From Pseudolactococcus insecticola (GTDB taxonomy: Bacteria; Bacillota; Bacilli; Lactobacillales; Streptococcaceae), in contig NZ_BLLH01000005.1 of assembly GCF_011170065.1 (NCBI RefSeq), positions 62,001-126,000 on the forward strand: a DNA stretch of 64,000 nucleotides, given 5' to 3'. The position numbers and the translations under genes are program-made. The number at the start of each line of letters is the position of its first letter. Position 1 is the first letter of the stretch. Under the pieces are notes generated by a model. The model ran no database searches and was not told the DNA's origin. It worked only from the letters and a program-made list of their open reading frames with translations. This document shows positions 48,101-54,546 of the stretch, in pieces.

Positions 48101-50324
48101 CGTCAACTTCGTTGATCAAAATGGCAACGTCATTGCAAGTTCTGTCACATTGACAGGGCAAGCAAACAGTACGATCGACTATACACCGACAAATGCCAAC
48201 GCTGTGATTGCAGGCTACACACTGGTAAGCGACGGTAGAATGTCGACCACGACCTATGATGCCACCGCCTACACTGGTGATACGGACACGTCGCCACAGA
48301 CTGTGACGCTTGTCTACAAGGCCGATGCGCAAAAGATTGTCATCAGCTTTGTTACCACAGATGCGGATGGCAATACAACGACTATACAAACGAGTCAGAC
48401 GGTTACGGGGGTGACGGCTGAGGACTTTAACTATCAAGACTATGCGCCATATATCCAAGGCTATACCTTGATGGTCGGGCAGTGTCAGATCGTAGATGCC
48501 TTTGATAGCAACGATAACAACGTTCAAAACGTCATTTTGGTGTATCAGGCAGATCCGCAACAGGTCATCTTTGAGTATGTTGCAGATCCATTAAACACAG
48601 ACCCAGCGATTTATAACGGTGCGACCGATCGGCCACTTAGCAGCTCGGTTGAATTGACAGATGCCGACCTTGTGCGTGCGGGTTATAGCTACACAGTGCG
48701 TGCGTCAAATGGTAAAGTCTATGCAACACTTGCTGAAGCATTGGCCGCAGTTCTAAACTTTGACAATACGGATAATCCGATTGCTCAGGTAAGCAGGCTT
48801 GCTATGTTCCTGAGAGCGGTGGTTACGACGCCGACCAGTCTTGACAAGGCCGCGCAAACCTTTGTTATCACTTACACGCCGAACACGCAGACAGCGCAGG
48901 TCAAGGCTGTAAATGACCCAGCTGGCACAACGAGCTACACGGCTGTGACGGGGGATTCTACTAGCCAGATCACCACACTAGGCGTGACAGATGCGACGCT
49001 CAAAAGAGCGGGCTATACCTATGTGGTATCAGCGCCTGACGGCAAATGGTACAGTAATCTAGCAGCAGCTTTAGCTGCGAATGACGTTTTTGATACTGAT
49101 GATGCGGTCAATCAAGTGTTCACAGTCATCTATGCGGCAGAAGTCACGCAAAATATCTCTGACGATCAAACAGTGATTGAAAGTGATCAAGCATTGCAAG
49201 AGACACTGGCAGATCCAAATGCTGATGTAACAGCTATTGAAACGGCATCTGACGAGCTGACATCTGCTGTTGAAGCCGCAGAAAAAGCCCTTTCTGATAC
49301 AAGAGAGTCAGCGCAAACTGCCCTGGATAGCGTACCAGAAAATGTTAGCGATAATACCCAAGTCGCAGCAGCAGAGGCAAGTTTGGAAGATGAAATCACA
49401 GATCCAGACAGCACGAAAACAGCCATTGAAACTGCTCAGTCAGCACTAGACAACGCTGTCACACAAGCCGAGTCAGCGCTAACCGACGCAAAAATGACAG
49501 CTCAAACTGATTTGACCAACGTACCAGCCAATGTCAGTGATGACAGTGCAGTCACACAAGCTGAACAAGCTCTGCAAGCCGTTCTGAACAATCCAGACAG
49601 CACGAAAACGGCCATCGAAACAGCTCAGTCAGCACTAGATAACGCTGTCAGCGCCGCTCAAACCGCGCTAGCCGATGCGAAAACAGCTGCGCAAACTGAT
49701 TTGACCAATGTACCAGTCAATGTCAGAGACAATAGCGCCGTCACGCAAGCTGAACAAGTTTTGCAAGATATTCTGAACAATCCCGACAGCACGAAAACAG
49801 ACATTGAAACTGCTCAGTCAGCACTAGACAACGCAGTCAGCACCGCTAAAATAGCTTTAGCCGATGCAAAAACATCAGCGCAAACTGATTTGACCAACGT
49901 GCCCGCCAATGTCGGTGACAATAGTGCAGTCACGCAAGCCGAACAAGCTCTGCAAGCTGTTCTGACGGATCCCGACAGCACGAAAACAGCCATCGAAACA
50001 GCTCAGTCAGCACTTAACAGTGCTGTAAAAGCAGCAGAACTAGCGTTAGCTGACCCGGCACCTATTCCAACGCCAGCACCTCAGGCACCAAAATCACCTC
50101 AAGAAAAGGAGACTAATTCTGCTATTGAACCAGTGGCTCAGTCAACACCGCTAGTTGCAAAAGTAGTAACTGCAGCACCAGTACCTCAAGAAGATCAGAC
50201 GCCATTGCCTAAAAACGGTGAGAGCACTAGTAAAGTCGGTCTCTTCTCAGGATTCGGTATTCTGTCAGTATGGTCATTGCTTGAACAAAAGCGCCACCGT
50301 AAAGCTAAAAAGTCTAAAAGATAA
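36111..50324 (+). CDS. Giant lectin/MucBP/helical-repeat surface adhesin (4737 residues)
   Basis: One uninterrupted 14.2-kb frame. Order: KxYKxGKxW-type signal (FRTWKSGKNWVYAS, ~1-55); Thr/Ser and helical linker (~55-430); L-type lectin-like domain (~430-740, with TVTDAENGNHS, DFVGLILSP, YSWGIDFWNN and TITDFEL); about 2300 residues of MucBP-like beta modules (recurring TVNYVDQNGN, ITVNY, LARAGYTYTVTGPDG); a helical FIVAR-like region (~3110-3990) whose second half is 63-residue repeats; a second MucBP block (~3990-4340); a second helical block (~4345-4640); a Pro-rich linker; and a sortase signal LPKNGE with basic tail KKSKR. GAGG precedes the ATG. A role in adhesion or aggregation is expected from the domains; the ligand is unknown. 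The N-terminal half is paralogous to the protein starting at 60705. Confidence 0.9.
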   Translation: MKNRQYQLLKRARLERRRTHFRTWKSGKNWVYASSVIAALAGGPMVLARDFVRADEIEKVVPMPHYETNQADKSDETNTPTQNTSDSQIAPVTPPEIMPPSDTVPEKEQAVVTHEQTQMTDTPTAAELPAVLLAFTQTIQLMMPDGSNQTLSQTADEGTAFATVDLSKYARAGYVMTVNGQAVSQIAASTATSDELITVDFEKSKVETLSDDTIATNPAENSQISDTSEVTAQQDSLAKQTAPATTSAPLPETQKIVETPTPEIVSIYTTEWAAQTQGAAQDYKDSIDEILDQSNAVADADDGDSIVRNAAILALQVHQTQELSAIKQNIATLKSGSLTTAQANNFVSLTDQILSDMAQEIALAEKMLLEDNIGFVTEKVTAAQEAYQKLILPANTTASLSSYGDLIINAANSTDYNTALTAISAQGLTSAFRNIVDPAVASTIDTVTDAENGNHSLTVGQTQVTANFTTSGSASNATGSYGGQSATFTTLTPGTSTSQSGSIAFNQQIDMTNNWTLKFDIDLTKLNTGGTGGVLSAQAAQGAGDFVGLILSPVLPSQLSTGATGGGLGIQGLANTYSWGIDFWNNGATNGDSSLGVNPTGGSTGLLGGSNGSNGNQVVGFRHTDASGNLVAANQTTDQQQAITSIQNWPGGTQGTDVTATVGTTTATWTSSTNPQINTPAVASYAYNGDGTGTLTVTFSGSTYTQTFTLPTTVMSVGLGAADGSMYSQMGVTITDFELTLATGTTTVNYVDQNGNVIKTATTIVANAGDTLGITNVSPNYATDSYSYTAPTITGYTIKSANDVTVVSDLTGTNTMTIVYQADPQTVQVVFVVDNGTIAPPAMVTQTGVTGGTYSLNVTSSLPAGYHFVNPSYNSTFTGTYDNDDSTNQQYTAEITADVQTLNISYTFPSGHDLSSSLTTAQKTQNSITTVDFAAVSIPQITGYTSYYTVGGVTTAGTSIPALATDTTSNGTSSVDSTPQSVSVTYTANPRQITVDYPADTTSPAVDYPSDVTITQNSSGVGYVTDGSYDAIAVGQVTGYVSYVDLNDGNGFVAMTTIPAGKFAATDITFNVTYQSLQATVYYYIQQVDSSGNPISSPQQLLSQSEGSGYNFDAFGETTTDITASLLSVNFLSAGYHVVNAFWDNDGDGNSNNGALPKSTWTFAQTTNIGTDDNPNFVASEVYQYTADAQTALVTTTYTDASTSDSTATYSGYTAGLQVVNVPAVNGYVATVTDSSGATYNITGNQFTFTYDATTNGTSETDGQVQTFTISYAPRISGVLINYGYASDTTTNVASSTSTDTTAFTAPTLSSSVQLAEAYGDDYTVDVPDVLGYTWTVTDNNGNSYTSDTLPTSFVSDGTDTTYSVTYAPDTSTITIEYYLETIDAAGNITFTQTAGPGLSASVNTGTIGTVLSYDPSSVTMPAGYTFDRLTATSAVTGDNDNLNGATMAKRLTYQISDTTYIVYLAADAQSVQVKFMSDPQNTATVYIDGRTGDTYSYDTSGLARPGYTYVITDPTGATVTAISGTYDATSNNNGTAALDNVGEGDLVPQVYTVTYTADFQQAVLVDSNGNTTLETVNGTTAGNLTFTTTDSGLARAGYTYTVTGPDGMSYATLAAALSGEVFDNTDNPAGSTTDASVQTFTITYKASAQTATIVTDSTDPNGAQTVASTAGVTGGAITFDGTTDSTLARAGYSYTVSVTGDTTAYATLAAALAANNTFDATNNGTSLTDASPQLFTVSYTANAQTVTVNYVYKQINAQGKTGNVATAITLTGQTNDPSQVTTAVTAPAGYTVQVSNTQVVNWTVGSDGNLVTTSYTFYYAPNADTATIIYQDAAGNSLASYLPAGTNLTPQGYTDGTIATPGAITIAGYTYQSVSGATVYSGANDVLTYIYAANAQSVTVHYVMENGSGTVTGAVSADTTVTGQTNDAATTITAVAAPAGYTLQGSQTQSVSWAVNADGTLVTSDYTFIYTANAQSATIIYQDSNGNNLSSLLPANTILSANGYTDDTITTSGVVTIAGYTYTSVTGPSTYADGTNTIIYIYTANAQTATIHYVYQTSADNTTYPNGSDVSAPTTLTSTTNATAGTANAIAAPTGFVLVGSQTQTVNWTINADGTLTKTDYYFYYAPETNTAAIKYLDENNNDISGLVATGEKPIITGPVGDTGTVIETSGAVTIPGYTFNDVSTSLSEDSGGNYLYSGTGTPANPDTIIYYYTANTQTVTVHYIYQGGSKDGTDVATAITVSATSNATETTTESGVTAPAGYTLVTGTQTISWAINSDGNLNVTDYYFYYTPNADTATISYQDSDGNDLSAYLPSGTLLSASGVTDDTITTSGTVAIAGYTYTSVSGPTTFTAGTDLVTYVYTANAQTITINYVYQQVSGQGKTGNVTTATTLNGVTNQSGSTQNAVTAPAGYTISGATSYTVTWTVNADGTLITPSYTFYYIPVAQTATIAYQDSNGNDISPLAPSGTLTSSQGYTDGSITTSGAVTIAGYSYTAASSTNVASPVFTAGTNTVIYVYTANPGTVTYYYLDQDGNTIAAPVQSTKNDSTGDSYATGVVIAEDNFAIAGYTYFGKGTTSDSDMLVDASGSSSVTYIYTALIQTVNVSFVDSNGQTLADTITLTGNSNAVIDYTSLTTVFAGYTLSSDGRQTTTNYDATAYTTTDTAPQNVVLIYTADQQTININYVVSGSNATLQPSQAVTGVSNGSFDYTTYAQAISGYTLMPAASTTVSSFDTDDATDQTVTLVYQADPQQVILNYVSDPENTASQTYNGVTDQAITEVVTLTDADLARAGYSYTIMGSDGKVYATLAAALSGIKTCDNTDNPIAQTQSMQLSNPRLRDVVTTTDTDAAAQVITVTYTADTQSAVVTTTNDPSGDKTYTAVTGASDSDITSLGVTDTDLARAGYTYTVTGPDGATSYATLAAALAANPTFDTDDATNQVFTVVYTAQMQVAQIITTNDPVTTNSATVETENGPSDSNIAFETTDTDLARAGYTYTVTGPDNEVYESLSAALAANPSYDDSDVTNGTDPSPQVFTVTYTANTDTPYTVEYLDDATSTDLKATLDLTGTTDTAIVNDATFISGYTLTNTTGATTINGDGSTAVVNHYTALTVPSEGDVDNETAVQTALATYTAATNETDQAAALTALSQAISAAETARDAANTDASTALASVTPDIATTVASLVTTLQNLVTAAADPSNPDHASATTAAIAAATAALKTAVANANTAKDDAVDDANAVVTSPYAMEADVESAQNALDTLLADPDATAAAITTATQALEDAVNAAQAPRTAALAAATSAENSITDDVSAIPAVVAAQNALDAAVAAANGNTGTTQDVIDATTALTNAITTATNAKSDAVATAEAVVTSPVDNESAVITAQNALNTLLADDSATADAITQATTALQNAVDTANTTRDTANANASAADSAITSAIATDPAVAAAQNTLDDLVAAAADPTNPNHASATSDAINQAAQALQDAVATAQRADAVSAAGQIVTAPYAAEPSVIAAQQALDAAISDSTSSAATIESATAALAQAVSDATGPRNTANSSATTAENAITPSIAVDSAVSAAKAALDAAVSAAAGNTATTAQINAAVTALNNAVAAANNALADAKTSAQTDLDNVPENVSDDSAVTAAKSALSKVLADQTSTLAEVQNAQTALDTAVSTAQTALSDAKTTAQTDLNSVPVNVSDDSVVTQAEQALQNVLTNPNSTKTDIDNAQTALDNAVSTAQTALADAKTSAQTDLTSVPANVSDDSAVTQAEQALQDVLTNPDSTKTDVETAQTALDNAVSTAQTALADAKTSAQTDLTNVPANVGDNSAVTQAEQALQAVLNNPDSTKTDIDNAQSALDNAVSAAQTALSDEKTSAQADLNSVPVNVSDESAVTQAEQALQDILNNPDSTKTDIETAQTALDNAVSTAQTALASAKTSAQTDLNSVPVNVSDESAVTQAEQALQDILNNPDSTKTDIQTAQSALDSAVTQAQDRLANLKQTVIVNFVDQNGNVIASSVTLTGQANSTIDYTPTNANAVIAGYTLVSDGRMSTTTYDATAYTGDTDTSPQTVTLVYKADAQKIVISFVTTDADGNTTTIQTSQTVTGVTAEDFNYQDYAPYIQGYTLMVGQCQIVDAFDSNDNNVQNVILVYQADPQQVIFEYVADPLNTDPAIYNGATDRPLSSSVELTDADLVRAGYSYTVRASNGKVYATLAEALAAVLNFDNTDNPIAQVSRLAMFLRAVVTTPTSLDKAAQTFVITYTPNTQTAQVKAVNDPAGTTSYTAVTGDSTSQITTLGVTDATLKRAGYTYVVSAPDGKWYSNLAAALAANDVFDTDDAVNQVFTVIYAAEVTQNISDDQTVIESDQALQETLADPNADVTAIETASDELTSAVEAAEKALSDTRESAQTALDSVPENVSDNTQVAAAEASLEDEITDPDSTKTAIETAQSALDNAVTQAESALTDAKMTAQTDLTNVPANVSDDSAVTQAEQALQAVLNNPDSTKTAIETAQSALDNAVSAAQTALADAKTAAQTDLTNVPVNVRDNSAVTQAEQVLQDILNNPDSTKTDIETAQSALDNAVSTAKIALADAKTSAQTDLTNVPANVGDNSAVTQAEQALQAVLTDPDSTKTAIETAQSALNSAVKAAELALADPAPIPTPAPQAPKSPQEKETNSAIEPVAQSTPLVAKVVTAAPVPQEDQTPLPKNGESTSKVGLFSGFGILSVWSLLEQKRHRKAKKSKR
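46938..48070 (+). repeat. Block of 189-bp (63-codon) repeats, helical region 1 of the giant adhesin
   Basis: The marker gc(a/g)(c/t)ta(g/t)c(c/t)gatgcaaaa-type sequence recurs at 47127, 47316, 47505, 47694 and 47883, exactly 189 bp apart. Each unit encodes a helical hairpin with core NVSDDSAVTQAEQALQ and NPDSTKTDIETAQTALDNAV. Confidence 0.9.
49287..50045 (+). repeat. Second block of 189-bp repeats in the giant adhesin
   Basis: Equivalent markers fall at 49476, 49665 and 49854 (189-bp steps). Units are closely similar to those at 46938-48070 although more than 1 kb of MucBP-like sequence separates the blocks, so part of the helical region was copied to a second place. Confidence 0.88.
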
Positions 50325-50352
50325 GACGATGTAATAGCAAATGTATGACATG

Positions 50353-50385
50353 ACACCCCTTCGCGAATAGCGAGGGGGTGTTTTG
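50353..50385 (+). terminator. Terminator of the giant adhesin gene
   Basis: Twelve-bp GC-rich stem (50353-50364 with 50370-50381, one wobble) followed by TTTT. Confidence 0.9.
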
Positions 50386-50414
50386 ATGTTTTGACTGCTA
50401 AAAACGCTAAAAAA

Positions 50415-50423
50415 TGTTAAAAT
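50415..50423 (+). promoter_or_regulatory. Extended -10 promoter of cdaA, six bases before the ATG
   Basis: TGT-TAAAAT at 50415-50423. A start of transcription seven bases later would fall on the A of the cdaA ATG (50430), implying a leaderless message. Confidence 0.5.
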
Positions 50424-50429
50424 AGGAAC

Positions 50430-51341
50430 ATGAATGATTTCAATCAGATTTTTAATTTGCAATATTGGCAGGAAATAATTCAGATCAATCTCACGCCTTG
50501 GCGTCTTTTCATTGCGCTTGTGGATATTGGCCTGATTACTTTCCTGATTTATAAAGCCCTGCGCAGCGTTCAGGGCACCAAACTCATGACCTTGGTGAGA
50601 GGCGTTTTGCTTTTTATCCTGCTCAAGGTGATTAGTGGCTGGCTCGGGCTAGGTACGTTTGAGTGGCTACTCAACCAAGTGATTACTTACGGCGTTATTG
50701 CAGCTGTTATCATCTTTCAGCCGGAAATTCGCCGTGGACTTGAGAGTCTCGGGCGCACGACAAATGTTTTTAGTTTTGGCATGAATGGTGATAATACTCA
50801 GCGCAAATCTAGTCATATCAAGGCTTACGAGAAGTCATTTGACTACATGAGTGAGCGAAAAATCGGCGCACTCATCGTCATTGAGCAGTCGCAGACCCTG
50901 GAAGAGTACATCTCGACTGGGATTCGGCTGGACGCTGATATCACCGCTGAGCTTTTGATTAATATCTTCATCCCCAACACCCCACTTCATGACGGTGCCG
51001 TTATCATACAAAATGACAAAATCGTCGTCACATCAGCCTATCTCCCCCTTACGGAAAATGGTAAAATCTCCAAAGAATTTGGGACGCGGCATCGTGCCGC
51101 GATTGGTGTGTCAGAGGTTTCTGACGCGATTACCTTGATCGTGTCAGAAGAAACAGGCGCGATTTCAATCACCCATAATGGTGAGTTTATGCCTGATCTA
51201 TCAAAAAGTGAGTTCCATGATTTTCTAATAAAAAATCTCTCCGAATCCGCAGCACCAAACCGCCGTGATAAATTCCTAAAAAAAATCAAGACATCACATA
51301 ATAATAAGCAGGTCAAGAAAGGCGGATCAAATGAAAAATAA
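50430..51341 (+). CDS. cdaA: Diadenylate cyclase CdaA (c-di-AMP synthase)
   Basis: CdaA joins two ATP into c-di-AMP, the second messenger for potassium and osmolyte control and wall homeostasis. The 303-residue protein has three N-terminal membrane helices (~residues 20-90) and a DAC domain with the DGA motif (PLHDGAVII near 187) and the RHR motif (GTRHRAAIG near 219). The C-terminus overlaps the start of cdaR by 11 bases. Only AGGA three bases before the ATG could serve as ribosome-binding site, and a promoter -10 sits six bases upstream. The order cdaA-cdaR-glmM is the standard Firmicutes operon. Confidence 0.94.
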   Translation: MNDFNQIFNLQYWQEIIQINLTPWRLFIALVDIGLITFLIYKALRSVQGTKLMTLVRGVLLFILLKVISGWLGLGTFEWLLNQVITYGVIAAVIIFQPEIRRGLESLGRTTNVFSFGMNGDNTQRKSSHIKAYEKSFDYMSERKIGALIVIEQSQTLEEYISTGIRLDADITAELLINIFIPNTPLHDGAVIIQNDKIVVTSAYLPLTENGKISKEFGTRHRAAIGVSEVSDAITLIVSEETGAISITHNGEFMPDLSKSEFHDFLIKNLSESAAPNRRDKFLKKIKTSHNNKQVKKGGSNEK

Positions 51342-52290
51342 AGATTTCTTTTCATCAAAATTTGTCTATATTCTAGTCAGTATCTTCTTTGCCATTGTCC
51401 TGTTTTTTAATGCCAATGCAACGCAGCTCAAAACGTCGAGCAATAACGCTGAGAGCGCACAGACACAGTCGACAACGCTTTACGACGTGCCAATCGAGCT
51501 AAAATACAACAAGGACGCCTACTTTGTCTCAGGCTTTGATGCCAGTGCCAATGTTTATCTGACGTCCTACAATCTAGTCAGACTTAACGCTGAAAAATCA
51601 CCGGATACGCGCAGTTTTCACCTAGTTGCTGATCTGAGCAAGGTCAAGGAAGGAACTGTTGAAGTACCAGTCAAGGTCGTTGAACTCGCAGCAGGTGTCA
51701 ATGCTCAGGTGGATCCTGGGAATATCTCAGTTACCGTCGAGAAAAAAGCAGTCAAACGCTATGATATCAAGCCTGTTGTGTCAAACAAGCAATTACCAGA
51801 CGGCTACAAGATTAAAAATGTGACCATTGATGAGCCAAGTGCAAAAGTCATCTCAGGTGCTTCGATCATCACACAAATTGACAAAGTTCAGGCAATCTTG
51901 CCAAGTGACGTTATCTTAGACAATGACTACTCAGGCAAGGTTTATCTGCAAGCGGTAGATAAAGATGGCAAAGTACTTGCTGCTAAAATATCACCCACAT
52001 CTGTTAATATGAAAGTCGACGTTGACCTGCCAAATAAAAATGTGCCAATCGTCGGCAAAATCACAGGTCAAAAAGATAAATCAATCAAAGATTTCACCTT
52101 TACATTGGGACAAAAAACGGCAAATATCGCAGGTGAGCAAAAATATATTTCTAAAATTTCAAGTATCACAGCTAACATTGATGTGACCAACATCACTAAG
52201 GAAACAACGGTTAAAGTACCACTCTCGGCAAACAATGTCACAACATCACCAAGCTTGATCGAAGTGACAGTCACGCCAGTCAAAAAATAA
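51331..52290 (+). CDS. cdaR: CdaA regulatory protein (YbbR-domain)
   Basis: A 319-residue protein with an N-terminal membrane anchor (KFVYILVSIFFAIVLFF, ~residues 10-27) followed by repeated YbbR domains outside the membrane (units with VPIELKYNK, VEVPVKVVEL, YDIKPVV, VPIVGKITG). CdaR binds and modulates CdaA. AAAGGCGG lies six bases before the ATG, inside cdaA, and the two frames overlap, so synthesis is coupled. It ends 24 bases before glmM. Confidence 0.9.
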   Translation: MKNKDFFSSKFVYILVSIFFAIVLFFNANATQLKTSSNNAESAQTQSTTLYDVPIELKYNKDAYFVSGFDASANVYLTSYNLVRLNAEKSPDTRSFHLVADLSKVKEGTVEVPVKVVELAAGVNAQVDPGNISVTVEKKAVKRYDIKPVVSNKQLPDGYKIKNVTIDEPSAKVISGASIITQIDKVQAILPSDVILDNDYSGKVYLQAVDKDGKVLAAKISPTSVNMKVDVDLPNKNVPIVGKITGQKDKSIKDFTFTLGQKTANIAGEQKYISKISSITANIDVTNITKETTVKVPLSANNVTTSPSLIEVTVTPVKK

Positions 52291-52314
52291 ACAATAGGAA
52301 AGAGAATCAAAAAA

Positions 52315-53670
52315 ATGGGTAAATATTTCGGAACAGATGGCGTCCGCGGTGAGGCAAATGTCGAGTTGACACCAGAAATGGCTTTCAAACTGGGCCGTTT
52401 CGGTGGCTATGTACTATCACAGCATGAAGTCAATACACCAAAAGTTTACGTTGCACGTGATACACGTATCTCAGGACAAATGCTTGGCACGTCGCTCATC
52501 TCTGGACTTTTGAGTGTTGGGATAGAAGTCTATGATCTTGGCGTCATCGCAACGCCTGGTGTCGCTTATCTAGTCAAAAAAGATGGTGTTTCAGCTGGTG
52601 TCATGATTTCTGCCAGCCACAATCCTGCGCTTGATAATGGCATCAAATTCTTCGGTGGCGATGGCTTTAAGCTGGAAGACAGCCAGGAGCTTGAGATTGA
52701 GGCGCTCTTAGACAGTGCTGAGGACACGCTCCCACGTCCGTCGGCTGGTGGTCTGGGTATTCTCCATGACTACAGCGAAGCCGTTCGCAAGTACGACGAA
52801 TTTCTCGAAAGCACAGCTGACGGCAGTTTCGACGGTTTCAAAATCACGCTTGACACGGCAAATGGCGCAACATTTACCAGCGCGCGGACTGTTTTTAGTG
52901 ACTTATCAGCTGACCTGCACGTCATTGGCGAAAACCCCGATGGGCTCAATATCAATCTCGGTGTTGGTTCAACCCACCCTGAAAATCTGGCCAAAGAAGT
53001 GGTCGCAAACGGATCAGACTTGGGACTTGCATTTGACGGGGATGGCGACCGCCTGATTGCAGTTGATGAGACAGGTGCAATTGTCGACGGTGATAAAATC
53101 ATGTTTATCGTCGGAAAATATTTGCAAGAAAAAGGCTTACTCGCAAAAAATACAGTCGTTACAACTGTTATGTCAAATCTTGGCTTTCATAAGGCCTTAG
53201 AAACTGCTGAGCTTGGCAGCGTTATCACGGCAGTCGGCGATCGCTATGTTGTCGAAGAAATGAAGAAAAACGGCTATAACTTTGGTGGTGAGCAGTCGGG
53301 CCATATCATCTTCCTTGATAATAACACGACAGGTGATGGTCAGGCGTCTGCAATTTTACTTGTCAAAGTCATGCGTGAAACGGGTAAAAAACTCTCAGAA
53401 CTCGCAGCACAGGTCGTGATCTACCCGCAAAAGTTGGTCAATGTCCGTGTCGAAAACAGCATGAAATCAAAAGCTATGGAAGTGCCTGCTATTGCTGACA
53501 TTATCAGTAAGATGGAAGATAAAATGGCTGGCAATGGTCGCATCCTCGTTCGTCCGAGTGGGACAGAACCACTCTTGCGCGTCATGGCTGAAGCACCGAC
53601 AGATGCAGAAGTTGATGAGTATGTTGACACGATTGTCGCTGTTGTTCGCGATGAGATTGGGATTGACTGA
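52315..53670 (+). CDS. glmM: Phosphoglucosamine mutase
   Basis: GlmM converts glucosamine-6-phosphate to glucosamine-1-phosphate for UDP-GlcNAc and peptidoglycan synthesis, and in Firmicutes it also binds and restrains CdaA. The 451-residue protein has [10 protein letters not shown] at the start, the phosphoserine loop SASHNP (Ser101), the metal loop DGDGDR near 241, the sugar loop GGEQSGH and the phosphate loop RPSGTEP. GGAAAGAG precedes the ATG. It is the last gene of the cda operon and is followed by a strong terminator. Its UDP-GlcNAc product could also feed the GtfA-like enzyme if that is GlcNAc-specific. Confidence 0.95.
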   Translation: MGKYFGTDGVRGEANVELTPEMAFKLGRFGGYVLSQHEVNTPKVYVARDTRISGQMLGTSLISGLLSVGIEVYDLGVIATPGVAYLVKKDGVSAGVMISASHNPALDNGIKFFGGDGFKLEDSQELEIEALLDSAEDTLPRPSAGGLGILHDYSEAVRKYDEFLESTADGSFDGFKITLDTANGATFTSARTVFSDLSADLHVIGENPDGLNINLGVGSTHPENLAKEVVANGSDLGLAFDGDGDRLIAVDETGAIVDGDKIMFIVGKYLQEKGLLAKNTVVTTVMSNLGFHKALETAELGSVITAVGDRYVVEEMKKNGYNFGGEQSGHIIFLDNNTTGDGQASAILLVKVMRETGKKLSELAAQVVIYPQKLVNVRVENSMKSKAMEVPAIADIISKMEDKMAGNGRILVRPSGTEPLLRVMAEAPTDAEVDEYVDTIVAVVRDEIGID

Positions 53671-53693
53671 ACGTAAGTTAGCTTGAACATATA

Positions 53694-53728
53694 AAAAAAC
53701 TAGTAGACATTGTGTCTGCTAGTTTTTT
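53694..53728. terminator. Terminator shared by glmM and the convergent treR
   Basis: Perfect 16-bp stem (53694-53709 with 53713-53728), three-base loop, A and T runs at the two ends. Confidence 0.9.
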
Positions 53729-53752
53729 GTATATAGCGCTTCTAAAAAATTG

Positions 53753-54469
53753 TCATCTTCTCTGCCGCCTAGCAAACTCAGTAAATCGAAATTTATCAAC
53801 TTGATGGCGACTTTCAGTGTACTGAAAAACGCTAGCATCATTGAGATAGACATGACTCTTGACGCTGACGACGTGCCGATCATGTTCTTCGAGATCCAGG
53901 AGCTCAGCATCGTAGCTACTGACAAAGTCAATTGTGATCTCTTTTTGGGCAAAAGAAATATCAATATTAAGGTCATGCTCCAGATACTGATAGATTGAGT
54001 CCTGCGCAATCTCAGCCGTCAGAAATGGTGCGACATCAAACTTGATATAATCTGTATCAAGCACCAAAAATTTACCATCAATCTGTCTGCGACGAACGAT
54101 GCACCATGCCATGCTGCCAAGCTCAAGCAAGGTCAGATCAGCAAGCTTCTGATCCACCTCAACCTTGTCAAAACGCACTACATCCGTCAGACTCTCAAAA
54201 TGAAGCGCAGACACAAGCTCCTTATAGCTGGTCAAGCCAGAGATGGGAAAGTCAAGCTTGTCAGACTTGATGACAATCGAGCCGCGTCCCCGCTGTTTCT
54301 GGATCATCCCACGATTTTCAAGCTCGACAAGCGCCCGTCGTACCGTCGCTCTTGACGTATCTAAAAGCGCTGTCAGCTCATTTTCACTGGGTAATATATC
54401 ACCCGCCGCATACTCGCCAGCAAGGATTTTCTGCTCTAAATATTGGAAAATCACTTCGTATTTTTTCAT
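53753..54469 (-). CDS. treR: Trehalose operon repressor (GntR/HutC family)
   Basis: A 238-residue regulator with an N-terminal GntR winged helix (ILPSENELTALLDTSRATVRRALVELENRGMI, ~residues 23-54) and a C-terminal UTRA ligand domain (from ~75, including YTESRHQVDKFRF). TreR proteins bind trehalose-6-phosphate and leave the operator when it is present. The assignment rests on the trehalose genes 1.1 kb away, separated by an unrelated phosphatase, and on the perfect palindrome before treP. The gene is divergent from them. Its extended -10 ends six bases before ATG, so the mRNA may lack a leader; no ribosome-binding site is visible. Confidence 0.85.
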   Translation of the reverse strand: MKKYEVIFQYLEQKILAGEYAAGDILPSENELTALLDTSRATVRRALVELENRGMIQKQRGRGSIVIKSDKLDFPISGLTSYKELVSALHFESLTDVVRFDKVEVDQKLADLTLLELGSMAWCIVRRRQIDGKFLVLDTDYIKFDVAPFLTAEIAQDSIYQYLEHDLNIDISFAQKEITIDFVSSYDAELLDLEEHDRHVVSVKSHVYLNDASVFQYTESRHQVDKFRFTEFARRQRR

Positions 54470-54475
54470 ACTACC

Positions 54476-54484
54476 ATTTTACCA
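54476..54484 (-). promoter_or_regulatory. Extended -10 promoter of treR, six bases before the ATG
   Basis: On the minus strand, TGG-TAAAAT (54484-54476) and then six bases to ATG 54469. Confidence 0.5.
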
Positions 54485-54501
54485 AAAATAACTGAGAAAT
54501 A

Positions 54502-54510
54502 TGTTAAAAT
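54502..54510 (+). promoter_or_regulatory. Extended -10 promoter of the HAD phosphatase gene
   Basis: TGT-TAAAAT at 54502-54510, 36 bases before the ATG. Confidence 0.6.
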
Positions 54511-54546
54511 AGGGAGTGAAACCGATTACATAGAAAAGGAAGTCAC

